From NCBI GenBank assembly GCA_965200355.1, contig OZ241351.1, positions 3,286,001 through 3,350,000 of the forward strand: a stretch of 64,000 bases of DNA. The letters are read 5' to 3'. This document shows, piece by piece, positions 33,777 to 42,494 of the stretch. Every line of letters starts with the position of its first letter. Positions within the stretch are counted from its first letter, which is position 1. Below the pieces are notes generated by a model, which saw nothing but the letters and a program-made list of their open reading frames with translations, did no database searches and was not told the DNA's origin. The position numbers were made by a program, and so were the translations under genes. This stretch comes from Bin18 sp965200355 (GTDB lineage: Bacteria > Desulfobacterota > Binatia > Bin18).

Positions 33777-34415
33777 ATGGCTCAGACTGAAGATACACAC
33801 GCGATTTATGAACAGGCCCAACTCGGCCATAGACTCGGCTTTGGAAAAAAGCCGGCGCTTATTGTGGTGGACTTTCAATTGGGCTTTACCGTTCCAGAAC
33901 AATCCCCGCTTGCGGGCAATCTCGACGCCGAAGTCGCGGCAACGAATGAACTCATCGCCGCGGCGCGCAAGAAGGACATTCCGGTTATTTTTACGGTCGT
34001 GGGTTATGATCCTCACCGGCAGGACGATGCCGGCCTGTGGCCAGAAAAAGCCCCTTCTCTGCGGATGCTCACCATCGGGAGCGATCTGGTCAAACTCGAC
34101 CCGCGCCTCAATCAGGAGCCCGGCGACCTGGTGATTACCAAAAAATACGCCTCTGGCTTTTTTGGGACCTATCTGGCCTCGACCCTGACCATGCAGTCGG
34201 TCGATACCGCCATTGTCACCGGCTGCACGACGAGTGGGTGTGTCCGCGCAACAGTGATGGATGCCCTGGCCAACGGCTTTCGACCCATTGTGCCGATTGA
34301 GTGTGTCGGCGACCGGGCCCAAGAGCCCCACCAGGCCAATCTGTTTGATATCGGCGCAAAGTACGGGGATGTCTTGCCGCTTCAGGAGGTGGTGGCGTAT
34401 CTGGAGCAGCTATAA
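33777..34415 (+). CDS. isochorismatase-family cysteine hydrolase (N-carbamoyl amidase-like)
   Basis: 212 aa. Catalytic Asp in LIVVDFQLGFT (about 29-39), Lys in VITKKYASGFFGT (about 119-131) and Cys in VTGCTTSGCVRATVMDA (about 146-162) form the nicotinamidase/N-carbamoylsarcosine amidase triad; the cis-peptide region TGCTTSGCVR is exact. The N-terminal extension EQAQLGHRLGFGKKPAL is seen in N-carbamoylsarcosine amidase and related carbamoyl hydrolases. Co-transcribed with the hydantoinase, it likely cleaves the N-carbamoyl acid to the amine, CO2 and ammonia. Confidence 0.9.
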   Translation: MAQTEDTHAIYEQAQLGHRLGFGKKPALIVVDFQLGFTVPEQSPLAGNLDAEVAATNELIAAARKKDIPVIFTVVGYDPHRQDDAGLWPEKAPSLRMLTIGSDLVKLDPRLNQEPGDLVITKKYASGFFGTYLASTLTMQSVDTAIVTGCTTSGCVRATVMDALANGFRPIVPIECVGDRAQEPHQANLFDIGAKYGDVLPLQEVVAYLEQL

Positions 34416-34514
34416 CTCCGGGGCGTATTGGGCCCCCTGCTCGGGCACTTCCCTTTGGTCCCGGGCTGGGCTAGGCTGTCGGGCGTTTGCAGTTGAGTAT
34501 TGGGAGGAAAACCT

Positions 34515-35135
34515 ATGTGGGGGATGAAGCAGCTCGTTGTTTTTGCAGTCATTGGACTGGTCAGTCTGCCTGGGTGTGCGGAGGCCGGCGGCGGAGCAGC
34601 CGGAGGGCCGGTTGTCCTGATGGTCACGTCCAAGGGGGAAGTAAAAATTGAACTGTTTCAGCAAGAGGCACCCGGAACGGTCGAGAATTTCCTCGCCTAT
34701 GTCAACGACGGCTTCTATGATGGGACTATTTTCCATCGAGTGATTCCCGGTTTCATGGTCCAGGGCGGTGGCTTTACCGAGGCCATGCAGCAAAAACCGA
34801 CCAAGCCGCCCATTAAGAATGAGGCCGCCAATGGCCTGACCAATGATACTGGCACGCTGGCTATGGCGCGCACGAATGTCGTTGATTCTGCGACTTCTCA
34901 ATTCTTTATCAACGTCAACGATAATGACTTTCTGAACCATAAGGATACCTCAATGCAGGGCTTCGGATATTGCGTCTTTGGCCGCGTCATTGAGGGCATG
35001 GACGTCGTGAGTACTATCGAGCGGGTCGCAACCGGACAGCGGGGCATGCACCAAAACGTGCCGCAGGAGCCCATTCTTATTCAGTCCATGCAGGTCGTTT
35101 CCGAAGCGCAGTATGACACCAAGAGTGAGTCCTAA
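34515..35135 (+). CDS. cyclophilin-type peptidylprolyl isomerase, lipoprotein
   Basis: 206 aa from the ATG at 34515 (GGAGGAAA upstream). A signal peptide with lipobox SLPGC precedes a cyclophilin domain of the short bacterial PpiA/B type: VENFLAYVNDGFYDGTIFHRVIPGFMVQGGG, then SQFFINVNDNDFLNH and FGRVIEGMDV. The catalytic Arg and Phe are kept; the Trp of CsA-sensitive cyclophilins is replaced. Probably a periplasm-facing foldase on the inner or outer membrane. Followed 23 bases later by a secreted protein gene, likely the same operon. Confidence 0.93.
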   Translation: MWGMKQLVVFAVIGLVSLPGCAEAGGGAAGGPVVLMVTSKGEVKIELFQQEAPGTVENFLAYVNDGFYDGTIFHRVIPGFMVQGGGFTEAMQQKPTKPPIKNEAANGLTNDTGTLAMARTNVVDSATSQFFINVNDNDFLNHKDTSMQGFGYCVFGRVIEGMDVVSTIERVATGQRGMHQNVPQEPILIQSMQVVSEAQYDTKSES

Positions 35136-35158
35136 ATCCAATCCGTCCCGGAGGGAGT

Positions 35159-35647
35159 ATGCGTTTACACACACGTTTCCGTTGGTCTGCCTGGGTGCTC
35201 CTGGCCGCGCTGAGTGGCGCGTTCTTTTTCTTTGCTACGCCACAGCAGTCCGCAGCCGAGCTGTCCTCGGAGCTGCAACAGGCCCTGGACTCCAGCAAAT
35301 ATGTTTATATCCAGTCCGAGCGCCAGAGCGGTGAGTTTGGTGCAAAGGCCGAGATCTGGTTTTTCGAGCATGAGGGGGCCGTCTGGGTGGGGACGCCAGT
35401 GAGCACGTATCGCGTCAGGCGCATCCAGGCCGGACGCACAAAAGCCAAGGTCTGGATCGGCTCGCGCGATGGACCGTCGTTTGAGGCCACCGGGTCGCTG
35501 GTGAAAGACGATGCCGTCACCGAAATCATGTATAAGACCTTTGCCGAAAAATACCCGGACGGCTGGCCGACCTATGAAGAAGGTTTTCGGAGCGGCTTTG
35601 CCGACGGCTCACGCACCCTGGTGCGCTATGCCCCAGCAGGAATGTAG
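35159..35647 (+). CDS. secreted hypothetical protein, possible FMN split-barrel relative
   Basis: 162 aa. Signal peptide MRLHTRFRWSAWVLLAALSGAFFFFATPQQSAAE. The mature part (KYVYIQSERQSGEFGAKAEIWFF, VWVGTPVSTYRVRRIQAGRTKAKVWIG, FEATGSLVKDD) resembles the pyridoxamine-phosphate-oxidase-like split barrel in strand pattern, which would be unusual for an exported protein. GGAGGGAGT precedes the ATG. It is the last gene before a clear terminator and follows the lipoprotein cyclophilin. Family assignment is tentative. Confidence 0.65.
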   Translation: MRLHTRFRWSAWVLLAALSGAFFFFATPQQSAAELSSELQQALDSSKYVYIQSERQSGEFGAKAEIWFFEHEGAVWVGTPVSTYRVRRIQAGRTKAKVWIGSRDGPSFEATGSLVKDDAVTEIMYKTFAEKYPDGWPTYEEGFRSGFADGSRTLVRYAPAGM

Positions 35648-35683
35648 GCTCAGCGCGACCTCCAGCATATCAGCAGTGAGCGA

Positions 35684-35714
35684 CCAAGGGCGGGGGAATC
35701 TCCGCCCTTTTGTT
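35684..35714 (+). terminator. rho-independent terminator
   Basis: Stem AAGGGCGG (35686-35693), loop GGGAATCT, stem CCGCCCTT (35702-35709), followed by TTTGTTG. It ends the cyclophilin/secreted-protein unit and separates it from the transporter. Confidence 0.8.
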
Positions 35715-35762
35715 GCTGCTCGGCGGGCAGACGCCAGCGGAGCGTAGCACAGGAGAGGGGCG

Positions 35763-37073
35763 ATGGCGCAAAGCAGGGACAACTGGTCAGGGACCCTGGG
35801 GTTCGTGCTGGCCGCTATGGGGTCGGCGGTCGGTTTGGGCAATGTCTGGCGCTTCTCGTATATCACCGGAGAGTATGGGGGCGCGGCCTTTATCCTGGTC
35901 TATTTGGGCTGCGTGGTTGCGGTCGGCGTCCCGATCATGCTTGCCGAACTCCTCATCGGCCGCCGCACCCAGCGCAATGTTGTTGGCGCGTTTGCCACGT
36001 TGCGGCCTGGTACTCCCTGGTCTGTGGCCGGCTGGGTGGGCGTGACGGTCTGCGCTGCCATACTGTCCTACTATTCGGTTGTTGGTGGCTGGGTGCTGCA
36101 TTATATTTCCCTGTCTCTTGTTGATAGTTTTAGCGGGCAATCCACAACCGCTATCGGGCAGCTATTTCAATCGCTGTCAGACAATCAAGCCCTCCAGGTT
36201 TTCTGGCACGCTGTCTTTATGGGCACTACCATCTGGTTTGTCTCACGGGGTGTCTCGCGAGGCATTGAGCGGGCGAATAAAATCATGATGCCGGCCCTCT
36301 TCCTGATGCTCTGTTTTCTCCTGGTGTATGCCCTGACGACCGAGGGGGCGGCGGAGGGCATTGCGTTTTTGCTGACTCCGCATTGGGACAAGATCGGCCC
36401 AAAAGCCGTCCTGGAAGCGCTGGGGCAGGCGTTTTTCTCGCTCAGCGTCGGCATGGGAACGCTCATCACTTATGGTAGTTATTTGCGGCGCGATGCGCGT
36501 CTCCCGCGCTCAGCCCTGTTCGTGACCGCGAGTGATACGGGCATTGCCCTCCTGGCAGGCTTTGTCATCTTTCCCCTGGTGTTTACCTTTCAGTTAGCCC
36601 CAAATGGCGGTCCGGCGCTGATTTTTGAAACGCTCCCCACTGCGTTCGGCCAGCTCCCGTTTGGGCAGTTCCTGGCCGTTCTTTTCTTTTTGCTGCTGAC
36701 CTTTGCGGCCTTAAGCTCGGCCATGCCGTTACTGGAGGTCGTAGTCGCGTATTTTGTTGACGAAAAGGGCTGGACACGAATGCGAGCGAGTGGGATCATG
36801 GGGAGTGTCATCTTTGCCCTGGGCGTTCCGTCCGCGCTGAACGGCGGGTTCTTCGGCTTGATGGATATGCTGGCAACGAACTACCTCCTCCCCCTGGGTG
36901 GCCTCTTCGTTGCGATATTTGCCGGCTGGTTGCTGACGCATCAAGAACGGCAGGCCGAGGTTCCGGCCAGTGCGCTGAGCCCCAGCCTCTATCTGGTCTG
37001 GGTCTTTCTGCTGCGCTTTGTTGCCCCGATTGCCGTGACGATTATTTTGTTGCAGTCGGTCGGGTTGTTCTAG
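35763..37073 (+). CDS. sodium-dependent transporter (NSS/SNF family)
   Basis: 436 aa with about eleven membrane helices. The family signature is clear: GFVLAAMGSAVGLGNVWRFSY (helix 1, Na+ and substrate site, about residues 11-31), GGAAFILVYLGCVVAVGVPIMLAELLIGRRTQRN (helix 2), SLSVGMGTLITYGSYL (helix 6 region) and a SS.MPLLE helix 8 region. Bacterial NSS proteins import amino acids or related amines with Na+. The ATG has GGAGAGGGG upstream. Followed 49 bases later by an unrelated-looking membrane protein gene. Confidence 0.93.
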   Translation: MAQSRDNWSGTLGFVLAAMGSAVGLGNVWRFSYITGEYGGAAFILVYLGCVVAVGVPIMLAELLIGRRTQRNVVGAFATLRPGTPWSVAGWVGVTVCAAILSYYSVVGGWVLHYISLSLVDSFSGQSTTAIGQLFQSLSDNQALQVFWHAVFMGTTIWFVSRGVSRGIERANKIMMPALFLMLCFLLVYALTTEGAAEGIAFLLTPHWDKIGPKAVLEALGQAFFSLSVGMGTLITYGSYLRRDARLPRSALFVTASDTGIALLAGFVIFPLVFTFQLAPNGGPALIFETLPTAFGQLPFGQFLAVLFFLLLTFAALSSAMPLLEVVVAYFVDEKGWTRMRASGIMGSVIFALGVPSALNGGFFGLMDMLATNYLLPLGGLFVAIFAGWLLTHQERQAEVPASALSPSLYLVWVFLLRFVAPIAVTIILLQSVGLF

Positions 37074-37122
37074 CGTGGGCTCCTTCTCACGGTTCGTCTG
37101 CTCCCCGCCCCGAGGAGGAGTC

Positions 37123-37926
37123 ATGGATTGGAATGCGCTGATAGCGGCAACGTGCCGCATGTATCAACACGCGGCAAAAGAGACCGTCGAGAAACTCGGC
37201 ACAGGCTGGTGGGTCGCCCTCCTGCCGCTGGTGTATACGCCGCTCATTATGCTGGCGGCAGCCTTTTTGGGGCGGATGGGTTTTGCCGGGGGGCTCATGG
37301 TTGGGCTGGTCATGGCCCTGTGTACTGGCTCGTATTTATACTTCATTGACGGCATCGTGCACGGTCAGCGTGTGCAGCCACAAGAATTACTCGACAGTTG
37401 GCGGCCCCATTTTGGTGCGGTGATAACCATTCTGTTCTTCTTGATGATTATCCGCCTGCTGTTCTCGATGCTGCTTGGCGAGGCCGGCTCTCAAGCCGTC
37501 TATGTGCTCGTCCACCTCATGCTGCCGGTCCTGCTCAGCCCGGTCCCAGAGGTGATCTATCAGGGCCGAACTGACGGCTGGGCCATGCTGCAAGAGAGTG
37601 TTGAGTTCTTGCGTGAAAGCGGGGTGGAGTGGTGTCTGCCCCTGGTCGGGCTGGTTGTGGTGGTATCGGTCATCGGGGGTTTTCCACCAATGGCGCTCGC
37701 CGCGTCGCTCTTCTTTCCACTCGATATTCTGGCCCTGCCTATGCAGCTTGGTCGCTCAATGCTGCTGCCCTTTGGCATCGGGTTTTGGAGTTCATCGGCA
37801 GAAATGCTCTGGGCGGTCGGCTGTTCTTTTTTCCTCTACGTGGTCATGGTTTTTCGGGGGGTGTTGTTTCGGGCGCTCGCCGGGGGGACCCGTCGGCAGC
37901 GTATTTTCCGCTCCCGCCTGGACTAG
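37123..37926 (+). CDS. multi-pass membrane protein of unknown function
   Basis: 267 aa from the ATG at 37123 (GAGGAGGAG upstream). About six hydrophobic segments (LLPLVYTPLIMLAAAFLG, MVGLVMALCTGSYLYFI, VITILFFLMIIRLLFSMLLG, LPLVGLVVVVSVIGGF, and two near the C-terminus) alternate with short loops, and it ends in a basic RRQRIFRSRLD tail. No transporter or enzyme motif recognised. It resembles DUF4013-like or YIP1-like membrane proteins in layout only. Co-directional with the NSS transporter. Confidence 0.75.
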   Translation: MDWNALIAATCRMYQHAAKETVEKLGTGWWVALLPLVYTPLIMLAAAFLGRMGFAGGLMVGLVMALCTGSYLYFIDGIVHGQRVQPQELLDSWRPHFGAVITILFFLMIIRLLFSMLLGEAGSQAVYVLVHLMLPVLLSPVPEVIYQGRTDGWAMLQESVEFLRESGVEWCLPLVGLVVVVSVIGGFPPMALAASLFFPLDILALPMQLGRSMLLPFGIGFWSSSAEMLWAVGCSFFLYVVMVFRGVLFRALAGGTRRQRIFRSRLD

Positions 37927-37935
37927 AGACGAGCC

Positions 37936-38661
37936 TTACTCAAGGGGGCCGAGTTCTATCTCCTCTAATATCTCCTCTTCTTCAGGACTGAGTTCGATAT
38001 CTTCTAGTGCCGCGTCTCCCGATGGGTCGGAGTCCAGGTCCTCCTCTAAGGCGCTGAATTCCGTCTCCTCAAACTCGTCCTGCTCTTCCAGCCCGGCCTC
38101 GACCCGTTCTTCAAAGTCTCCGCCCAAGGCGGCTTCTAAAGGACTCAATTCTGTTTCGGCTGCCGCGGTCTCAACCGTCTCGTCCCCCTCTCCTGTCCAT
38201 TCGGCAACCGCCGACAGCAAGGGCCTCGCCAGGGCGGTCGGAATGCCATAGGCGGCTTCGGGTCCAGGCTTGCCCATCGTCACATAGGACGCCTCGCCAT
38301 CGTCTTTTTCCTTAAAAAACACGCCAGACATAATCCGGCGTCCACCGACAAACTGAACGGTCTCAACCCGGAAAAACTTGCCAGTGACCGCCCCATTGAT
38401 ATTTCTTTGATCCCCCATGGCGCTGACTTCCCAGCCGTTTTCCTGTGCCACACCCTGAAGCAGCATCAGCGCCACTTGTGGCGGGACGTTCAGATTCAGC
38501 TTCTCACCGGCCTTAATCCGCTCTTCTTTTTTTGGCGGGTCTACACCCGGAATAATGGCGGACACGGACGACACCGTTGATTTCACCGAGCCACAGCCCA
38601 CCAGGCTGAGCACGCTCAGGCTGACCGTCCAGACCACACTGCGCATGATATCTGTCTGCAT
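37936..38661 (-). CDS. lipoprotein with acidic C-terminal tail
   Basis: 241 aa from the ATG at 38661, or 236 aa from an ATG at 38646. Signal peptide with lipobox SLVGC. A central domain (KLNLNVPPQVALMLLQGVAQENGWEV to KGPEAAYG) of about 120 residues looks folded but is not recognised; a linker then leads to a tail of about 75 residues packed with Glu and Asp (EEEEILEEIELGPLE at the end). Such tails often bind cations or basic partners, or are flexible spacers. It converges with the membrane protein (9-bp gap) and is divergent from the transglycosylase. Confidence 0.75.
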   Translation of the reverse strand: MQTDIMRSVVWTVSLSVLSLVGCGSVKSTVSSVSAIIPGVDPPKKEERIKAGEKLNLNVPPQVALMLLQGVAQENGWEVSAMGDQRNINGAVTGKFFRVETVQFVGGRRIMSGVFFKEKDDGEASYVTMGKPGPEAAYGIPTALARPLLSAVAEWTGEGDETVETAAAETELSPLEAALGGDFEERVEAGLEEQDEFEETEFSALEEDLDSDPSGDAALEDIELSPEEEEILEEIELGPLE

Positions 38662-38890
38662 ATACCGCACTCCTGTGTCCGCTCCGCATTGACGCTTATA
38701 CGTGTTGGGTCCACTCAACAAGAGGCGCGCGTTGCTTGAGGGCTTCAAGGCCACTGCCAAAAGCCGCCTGGCTCGCCTCTCTTACTTCGTGCCCCTTTTT
38801 CTGTCAGAATCTGACCTTAATAGGAAATGGCCAGAGACTCAATTGCGGCACCCATTCCACTTCTCACAACGCAGGTCTTCCCTTCCCGTC

Positions 38891-41023
38891 ATGCAGCCCG
38901 GTATGCGCCTTCTCTCCCTTTTTCTGCTGTGCGTTATAAATGGCCCGGCCGTTGTCTGGTCTCAGGACAAGGCTGACAACACGCCGCTTGGTTCACCGGG
39001 CTTGCCTCGGCAACCTGATGCACCAGCCGCAGACGTTGCCCCTTTCGCGGACGTGTCTCCCTCCGCCGTCTTTTTGCGCGGCTACCGCGCGTTTCACAAC
39101 AAAGACTGGAAGGCGGCGCGCACGGCCTTTGAATATGGACAGCAAAACGGTCCGCTGCTGGCCGATTACCACTTGTATTTTTTAGGGCAGCTCCATCGCG
39201 CAGTCAGTCGTCCGCTGGAAGCGCAGGCCGCGTTTGAGCGCCTTTTGGACGAGTACCCGACGACCGTTTGGCGGAGCGACGCGGCCCTGGCATTAGCCCG
39301 GCTCAGCTTTGCAGCCGGGCGTTGGAAACGCACGCTTGCCTATGTCCAGCAAGCCCAGCAAGCCCCGCTGGTCACTGACACCGTTCGGCAGCAAGGCTCA
39401 CTCCTCATGGCCCAAGCCTACGAACAACAGGGGAGGCGGTCGCTCGCGTATCAACACTATCAAGCCCTGCGAACACGCGCAGCCCGAACAGATGTTGGCA
39501 AAACAGCCAAAGCCGGCGTCGCCGCGCTGCGCAAGCAATACCCGGAGGATTTTTCACTCCAGACAGCCCAGGCGTATGACGACGAGATCAAATTATTAGT
39601 GCAAGAGGAAGACGCGGAAGCGGCCCAGCTCCTCACCGAGCAGCTTCAGGCCCGGTTCTCCACCAGCAGCCTGCGGCCGGCCAGCCTGCTCTTACTCGCC
39701 GGCCTGTATAAAAACCAGGGACAACGAGCGGCAGCCATCGCACAGTGGCGGGAGGTGGTCGAACGCTATCCACACACCCCATTTGCTCCTAAAGCTCTGT
39801 ACCGCTGGGCCCGATTTTTCTGGAACCAGGACGAGGATGACGCCGCGCTGCTGCTCTTCAAACGTCTGACAAAAGCATACCCCCGTCACGCCTTGGCCGC
39901 AGAGGCATGGAATGCCCTAGGGCGGATTTTTCAATCCAAGCACGACCAAGCTAACGCTACGGCGGCCTATCAGCATCTCAGGCAACAGTTCTCTCGGACG
40001 CCCTTGGCCCGTGAAGCGCACTGGCGCCAGGGCTGGATGGCCTATGGCCAGGGGGAGTATCGAACCGCGCAGAAGATATTTCAAAAACTTGCGCAGGCCG
40101 CGCCCGGAACCACCGAAGGCGGGCAGGCGCTGTACTGGCAGGCGCGTGCCGCCGGACGTTTAGGCCAGTCCGAGGAGGCGGCCAGGGTGTATCGCCGGCT
40201 CCTGCGTCGCTATCCGCATGGCTATTATGCGCTGTGGGCAGAAAAACACCTGGGAACAGCCCTGACGGCCCTCCCCCGCACGACCCGGCCGGCCTTCTCG
40301 GCCCCTCGCCTCTCCGCGGTCCAGGACGCACACTATGCGCGCTACACGACACTCGTGGACCTGAGACTCCTGGGACTGGCGCGGCGCGAGCTCGATTTCG
40401 TTCGCCGCCGCGCGCCGCGGGGCCCAGCCTGGACACGGTTTTTGCTCTCCGCGTATCAGCGCGTCAATGACTATCCTTCGGTCTTTCGGTTGTTGCCACG
40501 GCTGAACGTGCGCGGCACAGCCAAGCAGGTCTACCTCTACCCCCAAGCCTATTGGGCCCTGGTCCGCACCCACGCCGAAAAAAATGGCCTTGAGCCCTAT
40601 CTGATTCTCGCCCTCATTCGCCAGGAAAGTCTGTTTGACGCGGCCGCAGTCTCACCGGCGGACGCCTATGGACTGATGCAGCTCCTGCCGACCACTGCGG
40701 CGACCCTCACCCACCTGCCGTTGAACGGAGGGCGGGCCTTAACCGACCCGGCGTTCAATATCCGCCTTGGGACAAGCTATCTGCGCGGACTCCTGGAGCG
40801 CTATCAGGGGAGCCTGATATTAGCCTTGAGTGCCTATAATGCAGGCGAAAAAGCGGCGGACAAATGGCTGGCCCGCTTTGGAGAGCTGGAGCCGGACGAG
40901 TTTATTGAGCATATCAGTTACGGTGAGACACGCCGCTACGTGAAATTGATCTTGCGCAACTATCGCACCTATGTCCGCTTGTACGCGAGTGGCGCCCCGC
41001 TCGCTGCACTGCATCTGCCTTAA
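38891..41023 (+). CDS. slt: soluble lytic murein transglycosylase (Slt70-like)
   Basis: 710 aa from the ATG at 38891; the frame is open to 38702 but the signal peptide (MRLLSLFLLCVINGPAVVWSQ) begins only here. The first 480 or so residues are TPR-like helical repeats (e.g. AKTAFEYGQQNG, FYKNQGQRAAAIAQW), forming the ring scaffold of Slt. The catalytic SLT domain follows: LILALIRQESLFDAAAVSPADAYGLMQLLP with the active Glu, TRRYVKLILRNYRTY and LSAYNAGEKAADKW. It cleaves the MurNAc-GlcNAc bond in the periplasm, giving 1,6-anhydro-muropeptides for recycling. Its TAA stop shares TTAA with the mpl stop. Confidence 0.95.
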   Translation: MQPGMRLLSLFLLCVINGPAVVWSQDKADNTPLGSPGLPRQPDAPAADVAPFADVSPSAVFLRGYRAFHNKDWKAARTAFEYGQQNGPLLADYHLYFLGQLHRAVSRPLEAQAAFERLLDEYPTTVWRSDAALALARLSFAAGRWKRTLAYVQQAQQAPLVTDTVRQQGSLLMAQAYEQQGRRSLAYQHYQALRTRAARTDVGKTAKAGVAALRKQYPEDFSLQTAQAYDDEIKLLVQEEDAEAAQLLTEQLQARFSTSSLRPASLLLLAGLYKNQGQRAAAIAQWREVVERYPHTPFAPKALYRWARFFWNQDEDDAALLLFKRLTKAYPRHALAAEAWNALGRIFQSKHDQANATAAYQHLRQQFSRTPLAREAHWRQGWMAYGQGEYRTAQKIFQKLAQAAPGTTEGGQALYWQARAAGRLGQSEEAARVYRRLLRRYPHGYYALWAEKHLGTALTALPRTTRPAFSAPRLSAVQDAHYARYTTLVDLRLLGLARRELDFVRRRAPRGPAWTRFLLSAYQRVNDYPSVFRLLPRLNVRGTAKQVYLYPQAYWALVRTHAEKNGLEPYLILALIRQESLFDAAAVSPADAYGLMQLLPTTAATLTHLPLNGGRALTDPAFNIRLGTSYLRGLLERYQGSLILALSAYNAGEKAADKWLARFGELEPDEFIEHISYGETRRYVKLILRNYRTYVRLYASGAPLAALHLP

Positions 41024-42456
41024 CCATCCTGCAAAGCGGCCAGGAATTTGCGCGGCAGCCCTCCAAATGCGCCGTTCGACATCACCAGCACGATATCACC
41101 GGCCCGGCATTTCGACGTCAGGTGGAGACACAGGTCCTGTACGCTGCGACCGGCATAGGCATATCTGCCACGGGCCTGGAGGTCGGCGACGAGCTCGGCC
41201 GGCGCGAAGAGGTCAGCCGTGGCCAGCGGGTCTTGCGGTTTGGTGACGACTGGGCCAAGCAGGATGTGGTCGGCGTGCCCAAGGGCCGCGGTCAGGGGTT
41301 TTTGGAAAATTCTTCTGCGGCAGGTATTGGAGCGCGGCTCAAACACGGCCCAGACCCGACGCTCTGGGTAGCGCAGTTGGACGGCTTCGAGCGCCACCCT
41401 GACCGCGGTGGGATGATGCGCAAAGTCATCAATAATCGTAATGCCCCTGGCTTCCCCCACCAACTCCTGGCGACGCTCAACCCCGAGAAAACTCGCCAGA
41501 CCGGGCGCAACCTCGCGGGCGGACAACCCGCTCATCGAAGCCAGGGCACTCACCCCCAAGGCATTCCGCACATTCATGCGTCCCATCAGTGGACAGGTGA
41601 AACGCCCCCAGACGTGTTGGCCGTGCGTAATCGTAAAAATCAGTTGGCGCCCGTCGTCCTGTATATCGTGCGCCTGCCAGTCAGCCTGGTCGTTGAGACC
41701 AAACGTCACAAATGGTTTGTTCGCTGCCTGCGCGACGTGCACCACCTCTGGGAAATCGTTACAGGCAACAAGGGGGGCTCCAGACGGGAGGAGAGTAAGC
41801 AGACGGCCAAAGGCGGCTTTAATCTGGTCCATGTCCTGATAGATGTCAGCATGATCAAATTCAATGGCGTTCAGGAGAACCGCCTGCGGACGGTAGTGCA
41901 GGAATTTCGGACCCTTGTCAAAAAAGGCCGAGTCGTACTCGTCGCCCTCAATCACAAAATCTCGACCGCTGCCTAAACGATAGCCCTGGCCAAAATTCCG
42001 GCTGATCCCCCCAACTAAGAGCCCTGGCGACCGCCCAGCCTGGGCGAATATCCAGGCTAATAGCGCGGTGGAGGTGGTCTTGCCATGCGTTCCAGCTACA
42101 ACGAGCGACCGCCTGTCTGCAAGAAAGAAGGCACCGACCGCCTGCGGGAACGAGATATAGGGGATATTCGTGGCCAATAAGGCGACGACTTCGGGGTTGG
42201 TCCGGGAGACCGCGTTGCCCACAACCACGAGGTCTGGCTCGGGATTCAGGTTTCCCGCCTGATAGCCCTGGATGACGGGAATATCGGCCTGAGCGAGAAA
42301 ATCGCTCATGGGGGGGTATATCTCCCGGTCCGAGCCGGTCACCCGATATCCACGCGCTTTCAGCATGGCAGCCAGGGCTGCCATACCAACACCGGCTATG
42401 GCGATACAGTGGATGTGCCGGATTCCCCTCAGATCCGGTTCAGCGACATGCGGCAT
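41020..42456 (-). CDS. mpl: UDP-N-acetylmuramate:L-Ala-gamma-D-Glu-meso-DAP ligase
   Basis: 478 aa. N-terminal Rossmann-type HIHCIAIAGVGMAALAAML (about 14-32), ATP-binding VAGTHGKTTSTALLAW (about 120-135), FVIEGDEYDSAFFDKGPKF with catalytic Asp/Glu, and DDFAHHPTAVRVAL are exact Mpl/MurC-like motifs; the IHCIAIAGVGM opening and length favour Mpl over MurC. It re-attaches the recycled tripeptide to UDP-MurNAc in the cytosol, which implies a DAP-containing wall and active muropeptide recycling. Neighbours (slt, LD-carboxypeptidase, penicillin-binding-like hydrolase) fit one recycling region. Confidence 0.93.
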   Translation of the reverse strand: MPHVAEPDLRGIRHIHCIAIAGVGMAALAAMLKARGYRVTGSDREIYPPMSDFLAQADIPVIQGYQAGNLNPEPDLVVVGNAVSRTNPEVVALLATNIPYISFPQAVGAFFLADRRSLVVAGTHGKTTSTALLAWIFAQAGRSPGLLVGGISRNFGQGYRLGSGRDFVIEGDEYDSAFFDKGPKFLHYRPQAVLLNAIEFDHADIYQDMDQIKAAFGRLLTLLPSGAPLVACNDFPEVVHVAQAANKPFVTFGLNDQADWQAHDIQDDGRQLIFTITHGQHVWGRFTCPLMGRMNVRNALGVSALASMSGLSAREVAPGLASFLGVERRQELVGEARGITIIDDFAHHPTAVRVALEAVQLRYPERRVWAVFEPRSNTCRRRIFQKPLTAALGHADHILLGPVVTKPQDPLATADLFAPAELVADLQARGRYAYAGRSVQDLCLHLTSKCRAGDIVLVMSNGAFGGLPRKFLAALQDG

Positions 42457-42494
42457 ATAGGACTCGGCTCAGGCGGCCGTGCTCAGCCGACGAT

